From Bacteroidota bacterium (lineage in GTDB: Bacteria; Bacteroidota; Bacteroidia; Chitinophagales; LD1), in the NCBI GenBank assembly GCA_018267435.1, contig JAFDYM010000034.1:1-10784 (forward strand): DNA of 10,784 nucleotides, read 5' to 3'. The position numbers and the translations under genes were made by a program. The notes under the pieces are model-generated. The model was not told where the DNA came from. It was given only the letters and a program-made list of their open reading frames with translations, and did not search any database. Positions 1-6,179 of this stretch are shown here, in pieces; position 1 is the stretch's first letter; the number at the start of each line of letters is the position of its first letter.

Positions 1-35
1 AGTAATTTATTAACCGAATTGGTGCTGCGATAATG

Positions 36-64
36 CAAAGATAACACTCGCCACTCGCTTATGG
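36..64 (-). promoter_or_regulatory. Possible Bacteroidetes-type promoter reading leftward out of the window
   Basis: On the minus strand, TATCTTTG (43 to 36) matches the Bacteroidetes -7 consensus TAnnTTTG exactly. About 20 nt upstream is TTTC, one base off the -33 TTTG element. If it is used, a transcript would begin near position 30 and read a gene beyond the left edge. That gene is not visible, so the call rests only on the motif. Confidence 0.3.
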
Positions 65-235
65 AAATGTAACCTATAAACATTATCTAAATAATTGAAT
101 AGGTAAACAGACGTGTACAGTTGTTGATTTAGTTTATGAACACTTTATGTAATGCAACTGGACTCAAGATTGATACTTTATTATATCATTCGTAGTCATT
201 AAGTAATACTTGATAGCATTTAACCTTGTACCTAA

Positions 236-682
236 TTTGAATTTTTAAAATTTGCGCGCGGCTTATTTTTTAAGACCATTAGACATCATTTGATACTATC
301 TGGAAAAAGCTTTTACGAATATATTTATTCACTATGTGATAATGGTCATATTAGCCAATTATTCTTAGAAACAACTGCGCCTGCACCTCAACTTAAACAT
401 TTAGTCTTATGTGAAAGTGTGGATAATAAAGTCCTGTATTTTTTATAGATTAAATTATTACTTTTAAACAAAGTCGACATCACGGCAAACTACCCCTTAT
501 TACCCTCCGGGTATGGGTCACTTTTTCGGAAATAATATCAAATCGATAATTATTTTTTCTTAATGCTCTATTATGAATTGAGTTTTATATCTAATGGTGT
601 CACAGAAGTTTTTTGCCAATCTGAGTTATATAAAGATATGGCCGCTCATTGCCAAATTTATCAGGATGCCTTTACGGTGTGA
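236..682 (+). pseudogene. Possible decayed coding region, family unknown
   Basis: A single plus-strand frame stays open from just after TAA (233-235) to TGA (680-682), broken only by TAG at 446-448 and TAA at 533-535. In DNA this AT-rich a random frame of about 149 codons should carry several more stops. The first piece translates to protein-like sequence (fragments FYEYIYSLCDNGHISQ and FLETTAPAPQLKH). The last piece has an ATG at 563 and could encode a 39-aa peptide (MLYYELSFISNGVTEVF at its start). The first piece has no in-frame ATG. I recognise no family. The frame was picked by eye from six, so chance openness remains possible. Confidence 0.25.
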
Positions 683-780
683 AATTCAAACTTAAGAAGG
701 GGGTTAGTTCCCAATTCAGGTATTTGAAATATACACAGTAGTAGAATCAGTAAGCGCACATTGGAATATGCTGTGAAAAG

Positions 781-1563
781 TTACCTTTCTTCTTTTGATT
801 GCAGTTTGTTATACGGTAAAAGACGCCTTAATAATTTTATCCTACGTAATTTGATATGACTCTTAACTCTATCCGGGAGTTGTAGATAAATATGGCTGCG
901 CCTTGAAACCATTTTATGTGCAATCTCTGGATATGATTTTTTCATTGATTCAAGGAATCTAACAGAAAGCTTCATATCGGCATAGTTCGGTTTGACATCA
1001 ATATACTGGCATTGCTTTGCTCTTTTTTTGAAATTCCCACCTGTTGTTTTTCCGAAGCCTAAAGGTTTAGCAAGGTAAATATTTGCAACCTCATCACCAT
1101 ATGTATATATGATTTGACCTGTAGGCAAATAACTGAAAGAGACGGGTTTTCCAGTGGTCTCCCCTCTTATCGGGACCGAGTACTTCCCCTGTCTCTTTTT
1201 TAACAGATGTCCATATGCTATACTGGCAGCAATTAGAAAACCTTTAAACTTTCTAAAATCTGGAGGATCGAATACTGCACCCATACTGGATACTGGATTA
1301 AGTTCCATCGTCAAGGCTGTCATACCCTTAATGTATAGCACATTATTTTTAGAGTAGATCCATCCTAAATCAATAAGTTCGCTCAAATGTCGCCTGACAG
1401 TTTCCCATTTCTTTACATGCAAATCAGATAACACTTTATGCTTGTCCAATTTCTTTACATCGAAATTTCCGCTTGTATTAAATAGCAAATAGCAGTATAG
1501 TGTCGCAGGACGGGACAGTCTTTTCCTAAGAATATGATTTATTAGTTCAATAGGTATATTCAT
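781..1563 (-). CDS. Protein with two apparent winged-helix/HTH segments, accessory region, function unknown
   Basis: The product is 260 aa from ATG at 1563. A GTG 30 nt upstream in frame is possible, but GGAGGA at 1570-1575 sits 6 nt before the ATG and favours it. Residues 17-80 read like a winged helix: a helical start (RPATLYCYLL), a recognition-type helix around WETVRRHLSELIDLGWI (53-69), then a wing with YIKGM. A second HTH-like segment lies at about 156-192 (VANIYLAKPLGF, then TTGGNFKKRAKQ, then YIDV). The C-terminus is strongly basic (IKLRRIKLLRRLL, 237-249). The layout resembles replication-initiator or transcriptional-regulator proteins of mobile elements, but no specific family is recognised and no catalytic motif is seen. 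The gene starts 29 nt after the HTH gene upstream, so the two are probably co-transcribed. Codon use is AT-rich, unlike the chromosomal genes after 3208. DNA binding is inferred. Confidence 0.75.
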   Translation of the reverse strand: MNIPIELINHILRKRLSRPATLYCYLLFNTSGNFDVKKLDKHKVLSDLHVKKWETVRRHLSELIDLGWIYSKNNVLYIKGMTALTMELNPVSSMGAVFDPPDFRKFKGFLIAASIAYGHLLKKRQGKYSVPIRGETTGKPVSFSYLPTGQIIYTYGDEVANIYLAKPLGFGKTTGGNFKKRAKQCQYIDVKPNYADMKLSVRFLESMKKSYPEIAHKMVSRRSHIYLQLPDRVKSHIKLRRIKLLRRLLPYNKLQSKEER

Positions 1564-1569
1564 GTGCCG

Positions 1570-1575
1570 TCCTCC
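1570..1575 (-). promoter_or_regulatory. Ribosome binding site GGAGGA deciding the start at 1563
   Basis: On the minus strand GGAGGA is followed by CGGCAC and then ATG (1563-1561). A clear Shine-Dalgarno is unusual in this window, where most genes have AT-rich leaders. It places the start at the second candidate (ATG, 1563) rather than at the GTG at 1593, which would lie inside the stop region of the preceding gene. Confidence 0.7.
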
Positions 1576-1592
1576 AATAGGAAGCACATTCA

Positions 1593-1877
1593 CTATTCAG
1601 GCTTTTGCCGAACCCAGGCTATCACCTCGGACTTCAAAAAATAAATTGTTTTATGCCCTTTTTTGTGGAAAGGAAGTGTGTTCCCTTCTTCAGAGTGGGT
1701 CCGGGGCGCAATAAGGTTATAAATTGCAGATTTCGACAAGTGAAGCAATTCTGCCGCTTGCTCAACAGAAAGGATTTCTTCCGCTTCCTTTGAATTGGAA
1801 AATGCGTTTTGCAGAAAGCCTAATTCCTTCTTTAATTCCTGAAGTTCCTTTAGTAATGCTTTTAGTATTTCTTCCAT
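1593..1877 (-). CDS. Small coiled-coil plus helix-turn-helix (HTH_17, excisionase-like) DNA-binding protein
   Basis: The product is 94 aa. Residues 1-25 (MEEILKALLKELQELKKELG and on) are a leucine/glutamate/lysine-rich helix typical of a short coiled coil for dimerisation. Residues 35-90 match the MerR/excisionase-type HTH_17 pattern: ILSVEQAAELLHLSKSAIYN as the HTH, a loop with LPFHKKGHKTIYF as the wing, and LKSEVIAWVR as the closing helix. Such proteins are common in Bacteroidetes integrative elements as excisionases or local regulators; which role applies here cannot be told. The gene lies 73 nt downstream of the 356-aa gene and 29 nt upstream of the tandem-HTH gene, all leftward, so an operon is likely. 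A perfect inverted repeat (1926-1945) sits in its upstream gap and is a candidate operator. The domain call is firm; the biological role is inference. Confidence 0.85.
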   Translation of the reverse strand: MEEILKALLKELQELKKELGFLQNAFSNSKEAEEILSVEQAAELLHLSKSAIYNLIAPRTHSEEGNTLPFHKKGHKTIYFLKSEVIAWVRQKPE

Positions 1878-1925
1878 CGTTTGTATTTACGATGCGAAAA
1901 AGCACTACACTTATAATTAGTGGAT

Positions 1926-1945
1926 AGTTAGCAAAAGTGCTAACT
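1926..1945. repeat. Perfect 8-bp inverted repeat, candidate operator
   Basis: AGTTAGCA-aaag-TGCTAACT: eight perfect pairs around a 4-nt centre, between the stop of the 356-aa gene (1951) and the start of the HTH gene (1877). Neither strand has a T-run after it, so a simple intrinsic terminator is unlikely. Its size and place suit a binding site for a dimeric regulator, plausibly the HTH protein itself. That assignment is inference. Confidence 0.5.
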
Positions 1946-1950
1946 GCTGA

Positions 1951-3021
1951 TTATGAGTCTATTAAAGTGAAATTTTCTATGAAATTGTTTACCGAGACTA
2001 TAGGGTTTTTACAAAGGCGCTGTGACGTCTTTAAGTTATTGTTGATTGTTCCGGAACTGAAGGGTTGGACTATATTATTTTCATCTTCGTATTCAAAATG
2101 AGCAATTAACCATCTTTGCACTTGAGATTTTTTCGACTCAATTAGTTTTAACTTCAGAGACTCATTTTTTTCGAAAATCAGCCAAAAAACATCAATAAAT
2201 CTTGTAGGGCCGCCTTTAATTATAGCCTTTTTGTTTATTGAAGAACCTTTGAGTAGTAAGGTTAGCTCATCCTTAGTAATGTTTGTAAATTCATGTATTA
2301 GCGCTTCTGTCAAACCATGTATAAGCGATTGATGAATGATAATCAACTTAGGAGACACAGGACGTTGTATAAGCTGGGCTATGTACTCTGGCTCAAAATC
2401 AATTTTCCTAAATCCAAAATTATCTGATTTGCCTGTGATTTTAATTCCCGCCTGCTCTTGGATTACATCCACAATACTATCCTGTGCTTTTCTAAGGCGC
2501 TTAATAATGGCTAAGCAGTAAACACTGGTATATGTACCGTGATCAACATTACTGAAGGTTATATAATGTTCATCGAATAAGGTTGCAATGGATTGTGAAT
2601 CTGCTTCTGCTATTATCTCGAAAATTCCTTTTAGCCACATATCATCACCCACCCGACGAAAAGAACCAAGTCTCAAATGTTTTACCTTGAAATAGAATTC
2701 ATTTAGAACTTGTAAATGCTTCATTGCATAGGTCACCCTATCACTAATTGATGAGGCGGTATCCATTTGATCAGCTATTTTCTTCTCTATTGCACTTACA
2801 GATATTTCGACCTCCTTAAAAAGCCAATAATATATGAGAACAAGGCTTGCTGTGATTTGGCGTTGTTGCGGTATATCTAAAATGCAAAACTTAAGCTGCA
2901 TTGGTAGTTCATCCCCTTCAAAACGCGATGGAGATGTGAAACTTCTTCTTTTGAGAAGAAAATCATCCAAGCTTTCTTCGTTTTCAAATATCGAAATAAG
3001 GTTCTTTAGACTTGGTGTCAT
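1951..3021 (-). CDS. Accessory-region protein of unknown function, 356 aa
   Basis: I take the ATG at 3021 as start (MTPSLKNLISIF); a TTG five codons further up would also fit, but offers no better signal. The protein is mostly helical in appearance, without signal peptide, clear membrane segment or recognisable catalytic motif. The middle has a hydrophobic stretch (ITASLVLIYYWLF, 56-68) too short and mixed to call transmembrane. The C-terminal part (about 252-346) has a run of motifs, ELTLLLKG, GPTRFIDVFWLIFEKN, VQRWLIAHFEYED and SQRLCKNP, that resembles in spacing the C-terminal module of RteC-like and related proteins from Bacteroidetes conjugative elements; this is a weak impression from memory, not a match. 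It is the gene nearest the tRNA-Glu, reading away from it, and heads the leftward three-gene run. It is clearly AT-rich compared with the chromosomal genes. It is not a tyrosine recombinase: no R...HxxR...Y pattern is visible. Confidence 0.8.
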   Translation of the reverse strand: MTPSLKNLISIFENEESLDDFLLKRRSFTSPSRFEGDELPMQLKFCILDIPQQRQITASLVLIYYWLFKEVEISVSAIEKKIADQMDTASSISDRVTYAMKHLQVLNEFYFKVKHLRLGSFRRVGDDMWLKGIFEIIAEADSQSIATLFDEHYITFSNVDHGTYTSVYCLAIIKRLRKAQDSIVDVIQEQAGIKITGKSDNFGFRKIDFEPEYIAQLIQRPVSPKLIIIHQSLIHGLTEALIHEFTNITKDELTLLLKGSSINKKAIIKGGPTRFIDVFWLIFEKNESLKLKLIESKKSQVQRWLIAHFEYEDENNIVQPFSSGTINNNLKTSQRLCKNPIVSVNNFIENFTLIDS

Positions 3022-3036
3022 TGTTAAAAATAACAA
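3021..3036. repeat. Inverted repeat at the start of the 356-aa gene
   Basis: TTGTTA-aaaa-TAACAA, six perfect pairs around AAAA, ends on the last base of the start codon (3019-3021). In RNA it would be a weak AT hairpin at the start site; as DNA it could bind a dimeric regulator. No function is demonstrated. Confidence 0.35.
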
Positions 3037-3059
3037 GCTAGTAGAAAAAATGCAGTAAG

Positions 3060-3078
3060 TGTACCCATTTATGTACCC
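3060..3078. repeat. TGTACCC direct repeat, 12-bp period
   Basis: TGTACCC occurs at 3060-3066 and 3072-3078, between the accessory gene and the tRNA-Glu terminator. Short direct repeats with GTACCC cores are what I would expect of arm-type recombinase sites near the end of a Bacteroidetes element inserted at a tRNA, but only two copies are seen and no integrase is in the window. Confidence 0.4.
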
Positions 3079-3122
3079 TAAAAAAGAAAAACCCTCATAA
3101 ATCTTTGATTTACAAGGGTTTC
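3078..3122 (-). terminator. Intrinsic terminator of tRNA-Glu, also the junction with the accessory block
   Basis: The hairpin spans 3090-3122: AAACCCT pairs with AGGGTTT, then a CA/CA internal mismatch, then TAAATC pairs with GATTTA around a TTT loop. On the minus strand it is followed by a T-rich tract (TTTTTCTTTTTT), ending 14 nt past the tRNA 3' end at its near side. It would stop the tRNA transcript. The same long imperfect palindrome could also be part of an attachment site; this is inference. Confidence 0.7.
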
Positions 3123-3135
3123 TTCACTGCTATTG

Positions 3136-3207
3136 TAGCCCGTAGGGGAATCGAACCCCTCTTTCATCCGTGAAAGGGACGTGTCCTAACCGATAGACGA
3201 ACGAGCC
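3136..3207 (-). tRNA. tRNA-Glu (anticodon TTC)
   Basis: The minus strand folds as a full 72-nt cloverleaf. The acceptor GGCTCGT pairs with ACGGGCT (G-U at the first and fourth pairs). The D-stem is GTC/GAC, the anticodon stem CGTCC/GGATG carries loop CTTTCAC with anticodon TTC, the variable loop has 4 nt, and the T-arm is AGGGG-TTCGATT-CCCCT. The discriminator is A, and CCA is not encoded (CAA follows). It decodes GAA/GAG. It has its own promoter (3227-3257) and terminator. The AT-rich accessory block begins just beyond its 3' end, the usual side for integrase-mediated insertion into tRNA genes. The tRNA itself is intact. Confidence 0.97.
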
Positions 3208-3226
3208 ATGTTTCGTAAGCGGGACG

Positions 3227-3257
3227 CAAAACTAAAATAGTTTTTCATTTTTCAAAA
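3227..3257 (-). promoter_or_regulatory. Promoter of tRNA-Glu
   Basis: On the minus strand TAGTTTTG (3234 to 3227) fits the Bacteroidetes -7 motif TAnnTTTG, 19 nt before the tRNA 5' end. TTTG at 3256 to 3253 serves as -33 with an 18-nt spacer, slightly short of the usual 19-21. Transcription would start a few bases before the mature 5' end. Confidence 0.65.
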
Positions 3258-3282
3258 GCCTGCCAAGAAAAAAATGAAAAAA
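3240..3282. repeat. AT hairpin between the acyl-CoA dehydrogenase stop and the tRNA promoter
   Basis: GTTTTTCATTTTT (from 3240) and AAAAAAATGAAAAA (to about 3281) are complementary over 12 A/T pairs with a loop of about 15 nt. It follows the stop codon of the acyl-CoA dehydrogenase on the minus strand and overlaps the tRNA -33 element. It could be a weak terminator for that gene, but the stem is almost all A-T, so confidence is low. Confidence 0.35.
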
Positions 3283-3283
3283 T

Positions 3284-5086
3284 CTACACAATCTCCTCGG
3301 CAGTAGCGTTTAGCGTTACTTTGTTTTTGCTCTTTAAGCGTGTTGCCAAGCCTTCGGTTTTCGGCAATTCATACTCGAAGAAGTATTGCAGCGCATGGTG
3401 CTTAGATGCTATAAACTCGTTGCTGTATTGCTTGCTGCCTGCGGCTTTCAATTCCTCGGCAGTTATGCCTTGTTTCAGCCATTGCCAGCCTATAGCCAGT
3501 ATACCAAATAGTTCTAAGTATAAAGTAGCATCGCTAAGGTAGGCCTCTGGCCCTTTGCTTTGCGCTACGCCTAATAGATGTACCGTTATTTCCTGCAAGC
3601 TGCCTAGTTTCTTCTCCAGTGCTTCTGCATACGGCTTTAGGCTTTCGTGCTGCTTGGCTTTTTCTATATCGCCCATTACCTCTTGCATTAGCAGCATGGT
3701 AGCTTGGCCATCCTTCATCATTACCTTGCGGCCTAGCAGGTCCATGCCGTGTATGGCCGTGGCGCCTTCGTGTATGGTATGTATGCGCGTTTCGCGGAAG
3801 AACAATTCTGCCATAAACTCTTTGGTATAGCCATAGCCGCCAAAAATCTGCAAGGCGGCACTGGTACTAAGTATACTCATTTCAGCAGGGTAGCTTTTTA
3901 CTATCGGGGTCAATAGTTCCAATTTCAAGAAGTTGGCTTCCTTCTCGGCACCCTCGCTAGTTTTCCAGTTATCGTAGTATATACATGCCTGCGCTACTAG
4001 CGATAGGCTACCTTCTACAATAGCTTTTTGAAACAGTAGCATACGCTTCACATCGGCGTGATTAATGATTGGCGTTTGCGGTTTGTTCGGGTCTTTCTCG
4101 GTTAGCTTACGGCCTTGTGCACGCACATTGGCATACTCCAATGAGTTGTAATATGCTGCCGATGCAATAGATGTGGCATTGGCACCTACACCTATGCGCG
4201 CCTCGTTCATCATTTGGAACATATAGCTTAGGCCCTTGTGCTCCTCTCCTAACAGATAGCCTCGGCAGTCGCCCGCCTCGCCCATCATTAAGTGGGCAAT
4301 TGGCGCACCGTGGTAGCCCATTTTATGGAACACGCCAGCCGTGTTTACATCGTTAAATTCTAATTCCCCTTTATCATTATATCGCTCGCGCGGAACAACG
4401 AAAAGCGATATACCGTTAGTACCCGCAGGTGCGCCATCTATACGCGCTAGCATTAGGTGAACGATGTTATCTACGCCGTCATGGTCGCCGCAGCTTATAA
4501 ACACCTTCTGCCCTTTTATCAAGTAATACCCTTTATCTGTCGGTGTGGCAGATGTTACCACATCGCTCAACGAGCTACCTGCTTGTGGCTCGCTAAGTGC
4601 CATGGTGCCTTGCCATTCGCCATTGAACATTTTGGTTACGTAGGTATCGAACAATTCTTTGCTACCGAAAGTTTCAATTAAGTGCGCAGCACCATTGGTA
4701 AGAAAAGCATAAGCCATTGGTGAATAGTTGGCAGCAGCCATTATAAAACCTGCCATTTGCAGTATGGTAAACGGCACTTGCTGACCACCATGCTCATAAG
4801 GCGCACTCATCGATATCCATCCATCCTCACCAAAGCGCTTCATTATCTCGCGCATTTTAGGGTGCACCTTTACGCGACCGTTTACTATGTGCGGCGGGTT
4901 GCGGTCCATTTCCAACAATATAGGTCGCAGGTGTGTAGTGCTTAGGCTATCGGCAGCTTCCAGTATCATGTCAAATTCTTCGGGGGTATGCTCTTTAAAG
5001 GCATCGCGCTTGCATAGCTCGGCTACGTTAAATACTTCATGCATTAAAAAACGTAGGTTCTCTTTCGAATAGAATTTTGGTTCCAT
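3284..5086 (-). CDS. Acyl-CoA dehydrogenase family flavoprotein, 600-aa type
   Basis: This is an FAD-dependent alpha,beta-dehydrogenase of acyl-CoA thioesters, cytoplasmic, passing electrons to electron-transfer flavoprotein. The middle domain carries ALSEPQAGSSLSDV (163-176), the FAD/substrate motif. The C-terminal catalytic domain has QIFGGYGYTKEF (413-424) and IHEGATAIHGMDLLGRKV (438-455), where E440 aligns with the catalytic glutamate of YEGTNGIQ-type members. An extra C-terminal domain of about 130 residues follows, and about 600 aa is the length of the DmdC-like / long ACAD subgroup, against about 380 for classical ACADs. The substrate cannot be fixed: medium or long acyl-CoA is as likely as methylmercaptopropionyl-CoA, and the DmdC name alone would not prove DMSP use. 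It starts 36 nt after the short-chain dehydrogenase stop, same strand, so probably one transcript. No frameshift or missing motif is seen. Confidence 0.93.
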   Translation of the reverse strand: MEPKFYSKENLRFLMHEVFNVAELCKRDAFKEHTPEEFDMILEAADSLSTTHLRPILLEMDRNPPHIVNGRVKVHPKMREIMKRFGEDGWISMSAPYEHGGQQVPFTILQMAGFIMAAANYSPMAYAFLTNGAAHLIETFGSKELFDTYVTKMFNGEWQGTMALSEPQAGSSLSDVVTSATPTDKGYYLIKGQKVFISCGDHDGVDNIVHLMLARIDGAPAGTNGISLFVVPRERYNDKGELEFNDVNTAGVFHKMGYHGAPIAHLMMGEAGDCRGYLLGEEHKGLSYMFQMMNEARIGVGANATSIASAAYYNSLEYANVRAQGRKLTEKDPNKPQTPIINHADVKRMLLFQKAIVEGSLSLVAQACIYYDNWKTSEGAEKEANFLKLELLTPIVKSYPAEMSILSTSAALQIFGGYGYTKEFMAELFFRETRIHTIHEGATAIHGMDLLGRKVMMKDGQATMLLMQEVMGDIEKAKQHESLKPYAEALEKKLGSLQEITVHLLGVAQSKGPEAYLSDATLYLELFGILAIGWQWLKQGITAEELKAAGSKQYSNEFIASKHHALQYFFEYELPKTEGLATRLKSKNKVTLNATAEEIV

Positions 5087-5122
5087 GGGTATATTGTGTT
5101 GGGTGTGTTTTTGAATGATTGA

Positions 5123-5923
5123 CTAACCTATCTTCTGTCCGCTAATAAACTTAGAGAACAAGCCCGGCGCGAAACGCTTCATCAGCACGGCAAATTTTTC
5201 TTTTCCACCTGCCAGTATTACTTCTTCCTTACCTGCTTTTACGGCGCTCAATATATCTTCCGATAGTACCAATGGGTCGATGCCGTTGGCAATAAGGTTA
5301 TTGTCTTTGTTAATAGGGTTGCCGTGTTTGTCTAACGAGTTTTTAGCTACGTTGGTGCGCACAAAGCCTGGGCAAACTATCAGCACTTTTACACCTTCGC
5401 CTTTTACTTCTGTACGCAGCGTATCGAAGTAGCCCATGAGTGCGTGCTTGCTGGCATTGTATACGCCTTGCTTCGGCGTTATCATTTTGCCCAGTATGCT
5501 GCTTATTACTATTATCTGTCCTTGTTTGCGCTGCAGCATACTTGGCAGCACGGCATGGGTAAGGCCTACCGCGCCCATAAAGTTTACATCCATAATGCGC
5601 TTTACTACATCCAGGCTTGTATCCTTCAGTTTGCTCCAGTGGCTCATGCCTGCATTGTTCACCAGTACATCTATATGCCCAAAGTGCTTTAGCGCTTGTT
5701 GTACTTGGTCGTCCATTTGTGTATAGGCCGATACGTCCATAGGTAGCAATAACACATCGGCATCGGGTAGCTTGCAGGCTTGCTTTACGCGCTCCAGTTC
5801 ATCGGCGCGGCGGGCAGAAAGTATCAGCTTGGCCTTATGCTTGGTAAAGGTGTAGGCTAGGGCCTCGCCTATGCCCGATGATGCGCCGGTTATCCAAACC
5901 ACTTTGTTTTCGAAGTGCTGCAT
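5123..5923 (-). CDS. Short-chain dehydrogenase/reductase (classical SDR)
   Basis: The product is 266 aa, an NAD(P)-dependent oxidoreductase with a Rossmann fold. Motifs are in the classical positions: cofactor site TGASSGIG (12-19), NNAG (89-92), N114 in DVNFMGA, catalytic S142 (VISSILG), Y155 and K159 (YNASK), and the PGFVRT segment (185-190). R38-R39 after the second beta strand hint at NADP preference. The length and overall pattern (MDVNFMGAVGLTHAVLPSML) resemble DHRS7-like SDRs acting on lipids or steroids, but the substrate is unknown. It is first of the leftward pair with the acyl-CoA dehydrogenase, so a role in acyl chain or lipid metabolism is likely by context. The start ATG at 5923 is the only good one before TGASSGIG. 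No clean TAnnTTTG box is seen upstream; the region there is occupied by dispersed repeats. Confidence 0.93.
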   Translation of the reverse strand: MQHFENKVVWITGASSGIGEALAYTFTKHKAKLILSARRADELERVKQACKLPDADVLLLPMDVSAYTQMDDQVQQALKHFGHIDVLVNNAGMSHWSKLKDTSLDVVKRIMDVNFMGAVGLTHAVLPSMLQRKQGQIIVISSILGKMITPKQGVYNASKHALMGYFDTLRTEVKGEGVKVLIVCPGFVRTNVAKNSLDKHGNPINKDNNLIANGIDPLVLSEDILSAVKAGKEEVILAGGKEKFAVLMKRFAPGLFSKFISGQKIG

Positions 5924-5969
5924 GTGGGTTTTTATTTTCTAGTGAAGATAAAATAGAAATTTATTTAAC

Positions 5970-5998
5970 CACAGATAACACAGATGAACACGGATTAA
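5970..5998 (+). repeat. Three degenerate units of a CACAGATAA repeat
   Basis: CACAGATAA, CACAGATGAA and CACGGATTAA follow directly on one another with a 9-10 nt period. Words of this kind (ACCACAGATAACACAGATGAA and similar) recur in intergenic DNA of several unrelated bacterial phyla, from my own recall; origin and function are unknown to me. Confidence 0.6.
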
Positions 5999-6012
5999 TA
6001 CAAAATACATTA

Positions 6013-6043
6013 TTAAACATGGAGGAAAGCCGAGAGTATGGAG
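6013..6043 (+). repeat. Dispersed repeat unit, copy 1 (plus orientation)
   Basis: Begins TTAAACATGGAGGAAAGCCG and continues GAGA-gtATgGAG. Its first 23 bases (6013-6035) are the exact reverse complement of 6302-6324 in copy 3, giving a perfect 23-bp inverted repeat with about 266 nt between the arms. Confidence 0.8.
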
Positions 6044-6098
6044 AAGATAGTAGGCAAAAAGCTAGACTAAATCCCGCCTTAGCAGCGCTAACCTCTAA

Positions 6099-6112
6099 CT
6101 CCCTAAAGGGAG
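6099..6112. repeat. CTCCCT-aa-AGGGAG palindrome
   Basis: Six perfect pairs with a 2-nt centre, within a CTAACTCCCTAAAGGGAGAA context. Similar words are frequent between genes in Bacteroidetes, from recall. It has no T-run, so it is not a convincing terminator. Confidence 0.45.
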
Positions 6113-6139
6113 AACCGCGCAGCTAAGCACACGTATCAT

Positions 6140-6179
6140 AACTTGTATTCTCTATGTTTTCGGTCTTTTTCCATGTTTA
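6140..6179 (-). repeat. Dispersed repeat unit, copy 2 (minus orientation)
   Basis: On the minus strand it reads TAAACATGGAAAAAGACCG, then AAAACATAGA, then GAATACAAGT. It aligns with copy 3 over its whole length apart from a 9-nt insertion in copy 3 (AGCGGTTCC read on the plus strand). It translates as MEKDRKHREYKL, an artefact typical of such repeats. Confidence 0.7.

Larger units (their letters stand above)
1..780. other. AT-rich stretch without an intact gene
   Basis: No reading frame of convincing length with a start codon lies here. What can be seen is a promoter-like box on the minus strand at the left edge (36-43), a plus-strand frame from 236 to 682 broken by only two internal stops (listed as a possible pseudogene), and a small hairpin (TACCC-tcc-GGGTA, 501-513). 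Base composition resembles the accessory genes to its right and differs from the chromosomal genes after 3208, so I read it as part of the same accessory block. Confidence 0.6.

Noticed and set aside
501..513. TACCC-tcc-GGGTA hairpin as terminator or origin
   Set aside because: Only five pairs, with no adjacent T-run and no iterons near it; too weak to assign.
1951..3021. Tyrosine recombinase identity for the tRNA-proximal gene
   Set aside because: Position suggested an integrase, but the R, HxxR and Y catalytic residues in the expected spacing are absent.
1..3135. Second copy of the tRNA-Glu 3' end as an attachment-site repeat
   Set aside because: Searched by eye for the T-arm and acceptor sequence in this range and found none; it may lie left of the window.
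3321..5072. Several plus-strand frames of 60-91 codons opposite the acyl-CoA dehydrogenase
   Set aside because: They are antisense shadows of a gene with all its family motifs and show no family features themselves.
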